A stretch of 19,636 bases of DNA from Mycoemilia scoparia (taxonomy: Eukaryota; Kickxellomycota; Kickxellomycetes; Kickxellales; Kickxellaceae): contig JANBPU010000287.1 in assembly GCA_027575805.1 (NCBI GenBank), positions 1 through 19,636 on the forward strand, given 5' to 3'. Position numbers and translations under genes: made by a program. The notes beneath the pieces are model-generated. The model did no database searches, was not told the origin of the DNA, and worked only from the letters and a program-made list of their open reading frames with translations. Positions 17,420 to 19,636 of the stretch are shown here, one piece after another; positions within the stretch are counted from its first letter, which is position 1; every line of letters starts with the position of its first letter.

Positions 17420-17970
17420 GTCTTTTAATTGGATGGATGGGTGGGTGGTTGTGTATATACGATGTTTATACAGAAATTTTTTGGTGGGTAGATATTAAGT
17501 TGTATATAACAAAAAAGGAAAGGAAAGATAAAAAATGTTGGTAATTAAAGAAATGCAAAAAAGTGTATAATGTATGGTTTTTTTATGATGCTATTTCCTA
17601 TTGTCAGTCTACCATTAGAATTTTAGGATATTACTATTCAGGCATCTATACACTTGGATTAAAATTAAAGTACTTTGTCAAAGAAAATGTGGGATTTCAA
17701 TTTCAACTAGTATTTATGGTTTAGTTCTGAGAATTAACCAATATAATTAGATCAAGATTGCGGGCTTTGGTAATTAACCTACCACACACTGCGCATCCAA
17801 GCCTGGGGATGCCATCAGATGGTTAAACAAACACACAGCATAGAAAAAACCAAGTGGATGCAAGCGTCAAGGATAAAGACATCCAGAAAAGTAGGCAAAA
17901 GCATGAATCCACCTTTTTGCCTACAAATTTATATTCATCCATTCATATAGGATTGTAGAACATTATCAAA
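17420..17970. promoter_or_regulatory. Shared divergent promoter region, Rpc11 / uL1
   Basis: 551 bp between the two start codons. Next to the Rpc11 start there is a G-rich run of 4-base units on the plus strand (GGATGGATGGGTGGGTGG, 17430-17447), which is C-rich in the Rpc11 sense. Toward uL1 there is a perfect inverted repeat (17891-17924). No open frame of note. Confidence 0.55.
17891..17924. promoter_or_regulatory. Perfect 10-bp inverted repeat upstream of uL1 gene
   Basis: GTAGGCAAAA (17891-17900) and TTTTGCCTAC (17915-17924) are exact reverse complements with a 14-base spacer; the second arm ends 46 bp before the uL1 ATG. It could be a dyad protein-binding site or, if transcribed, a 5' UTR hairpin. 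Confidence 0.6.
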
Positions 17971-18621
17971 ATGAGCAAAGTTCAAGTGCAAGCCGTGAGA
18001 GAGTCTATCCAGGCTATTGTTAAGGCCTCTGAGGAGAAGCAGCGCAAGTTCACTGAAACCATCGAATTGCAGGTTGGTCTCAAGAACTACGATCCCCAGC
18101 GTGACAAGCGTTTCAGCGGTACTGTCCGTCTCCCCCACATTCCCCGCCCCAACATGACTGTTGCCATTTTGGCCGATGCTCACGATGCTGCCCGTGCCGA
18201 GCCTCTTGGAATCCCCGTCCAGACCGTCGAGGACCTCAAGAAGTTGAAGAAGAACAAGAAGCAGGTCAAGATTCTTGCCAAGAAATACGATGCCTTCATT
18301 GCCTCTGAAGCTCTTATCAAGCAGATCCCCCGTCTCTTGGGTCCTGGTCTTCACAAGGCCGGTAAATTCCCTACTCCCGTTTCTCACAACGACGACCTTT
18401 CCGCCAAGGCCGATGAGATCCGTGGTACCATCAAGTTCCAGCTTAAGAAGGTTCTTTGCCTCGCTGTTGCCGTTGGTAACGTCAAGATGACTGAAGACGA
18501 GATCATCGCTAACACTATGATGTCTGTTAACTTCTTGGTTTCCCTCCTCAAGAAGCGCTGGCAAAACGTCAAGTCTTTGTACATCAAGACTACCATGGGT
18601 AAGCCCGAGCGTCTCTACTAA
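17971..18621 (+). CDS. RPL10A: 60S ribosomal protein uL1 (L10a)
   Basis: 216 residues, full length for the family (yeast Rpl1 217), single exon. uL1 forms the L1 stalk of the large subunit, which helps release E-site tRNA. Conserved segments: [19 protein letters not shown] (38-56), KKYDAFIAS, and [17 protein letters not shown], the uL1 signature; the C-terminus reads [17 protein letters not shown]. The start context is AATCATCAAA-like (TATCAAAATGAGC), with A at -3. Third positions are C-rich as in eEF2, consistent with high expression. The yeast name is RPL1. Confidence 0.98.
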   Translation: MSKVQVQAVRESIQAIVKASEEKQRKFTETIELQVGLKNYDPQRDKRFSGTVRLPHIPRPNMTVAILADAHDAARAEPLGIPVQTVEDLKKLKKNKKQVKILAKKYDAFIASEALIKQIPRLLGPGLHKAGKFPTPVSHNDDLSAKADEIRGTIKFQLKKVLCLAVAVGNVKMTEDEIIANTMMSVNFLVSLLKKRWQNVKSLYIKTTMGKPERLY

Positions 18622-19636
18622 TTCTAATAATCTAAGCACATTCACTTGTGTTTCATAATTTTGGTTATTCAGCGATTGCTTGACTCTCACGGCGTACCAA
18701 AGCACTTCGAAATCTAAATAGTAGTATATTCATTAAATATTTCATTTATTGATTTTTATAATGTTTTTTGAATTACTCAACATTTCGACTGTGTCTATTG
18801 GGAGCTGAAGAACTATGCTCCTCAAATATTATAATATCTGGCATATAGAGCAATTCGTAAATAGAACTGCTCTATATAGAACGACAATGATAAAGTTATG
18901 TAAACTATTGAATGCCATAAATCGTCTTATAAAAATCAATTTGAATACTAGCATTATTAATGCCAGGGTAGTGTACATGATTCAGTCATAATTCCTACTT
19001 TTATCTTTACGAATCTGATAAAGTTTTCGAGTTGAAGGTCATACCCATTATAGCCATTGTTTTTTCTTAAATGCTGTGAAAAGCTATTATGTCCATAAAT
19101 TGCGGTTTTATAGTCTGATCATTTTCATAGAGTACTAGCGAACTTAGGTCAGAACTTTTGACTTTTTATTTATGACCTATTGTTAGTAATTTTCAAGCTG
19201 TTTGTTTCAATGAGGCAGTAAGTGAATTCAGAACCACATTTTTAAATAAGGGTAATTATGTAATAACACAATACTCTGATAATATACTTTTAACATAACA
19301 ATAACTGCAAGTGGCTTTGAAAGCAAACTCAACTTGAAGTTTCAAACTAGTCAAAATTGGATTGTATTTTGTTGAGAGTGGTATGATTGGGCTACCAAGG
19401 GATAAGTGGGATTTGTTACAAAAGTGCAACTATTCTCCTAAAAACGAATTTCCGAAAAAGATCTTTAATATTATACAATAACATTGCATAAAAGTTGAAG
19501 TATAAAAATCAGTATATTTAGTAATAGCATTTTATATAATAAAATTTTTGTTTTTTTTCTGTCATGGTATCTCATGAAACCATGAGCACAGAGATCATTC
19601 TATATGCTGTTATTATATGGCTTAGTATATGCCTTA
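18622..19636. other. Intergenic, AT-rich, no gene seen
   Basis: uL1 3' flank and beyond, 1,015 bp of AT-rich sequence with stops in all frames. Apart from the inverted repeat at 18843-18877 and a short one at 19562-19585 (TCATGGT / ACCATGA) nothing is recognised. No family A or B copy was found. Confidence 0.7.
18843..18877. repeat. Perfect 10-bp inverted repeat downstream of uL1 gene
   Basis: ATATAGAGCA (18843-18852) and TGCTCTATAT (18868-18877) are exact reverse complements with a 15-base loop, about 220 bp after the uL1 stop. It may lie beyond the 3' UTR; function unknown. Confidence 0.55.

Noticed and set aside
1..19636. tRNA, rRNA and CRISPR-like arrays
   Set aside because: No cloverleaf with paired A and B boxes, no rRNA-like conserved stretch, and no regularly spaced direct repeats were seen.

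Overview
The window is nuclear DNA of a fungus, most likely an early-diverging (zygomycete-type, Mucoromycota-like) lineage. The evidence is a fungal gene set (eEF2, uL1, Opi3-type and Mcp2/ADCK1-type proteins), short introns of 85-137 bp with GTAAGT-like donors, AT-rich intergenic DNA, and highly expressed genes with C-rich third positions. The lineage is an inference from general similarity; no phylogeny was done. There are no operons, and no tRNA, rRNA or CRISPR array was seen.

Layout, left to right. (1) The 3' part of the eEF2 gene (1-1332, +), entering from outside the window. (2) A 1.1 kb spacer with one copy each of two dispersed repeat families, called A and B here. (3) A five-exon gene (2414-9546, +) encoding a predicted 2,251-residue protein: AT-hooks, a CxxC zinc finger, four Tudor/MBT-like modules, a basic helical stretch, a ZZ-like finger, an extended PHD finger, a second ZZ-like finger, a GATA-like zinc knuckle, a bacterial-type N4/N6 DNA methylase domain (motif I FxGxGT, then HPPY), and a C-terminal degenerate methylase-like half. 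This chromatin-reader/DNA-methylase fusion is the main candidate for something new. (4) A convergent single-exon gene (9800-11809, -) for a mitochondrial ABC1/ADCK1 (Mcp2-like) atypical kinase. (5) A four-exon gene (12969-13939, -) for an Opi3/PEMT phospholipid N-methyltransferase, reconstructed in full at 200 residues. (6) A 2.2 kb spacer with two A copies and one B copy. (7) A small intronless ORF (16190-16495, +) lying between two A copies. (8) A two-exon gene (16954-17419, -) for RNA polymerase III subunit C11, divergent from (9) the uL1 gene RPL10A/RPL1 (17971-18621, +). (10) A 1 kb AT-rich tail with no gene.

How the genes relate. eEF2, uL1 and the Pol III subunit are housekeeping translation/transcription genes. 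The ABC1 kinase and the Opi3 enzyme are adjacent, on the same strand, and both belong to membrane-lipid biology. The reader-methylase gene looks like an epigenetic writer that could be brought to chromatin by its many reader modules. All exon junctions were worked out by hand from reading frame, GT..AG sites and family sequence; transcript data would be decisive.
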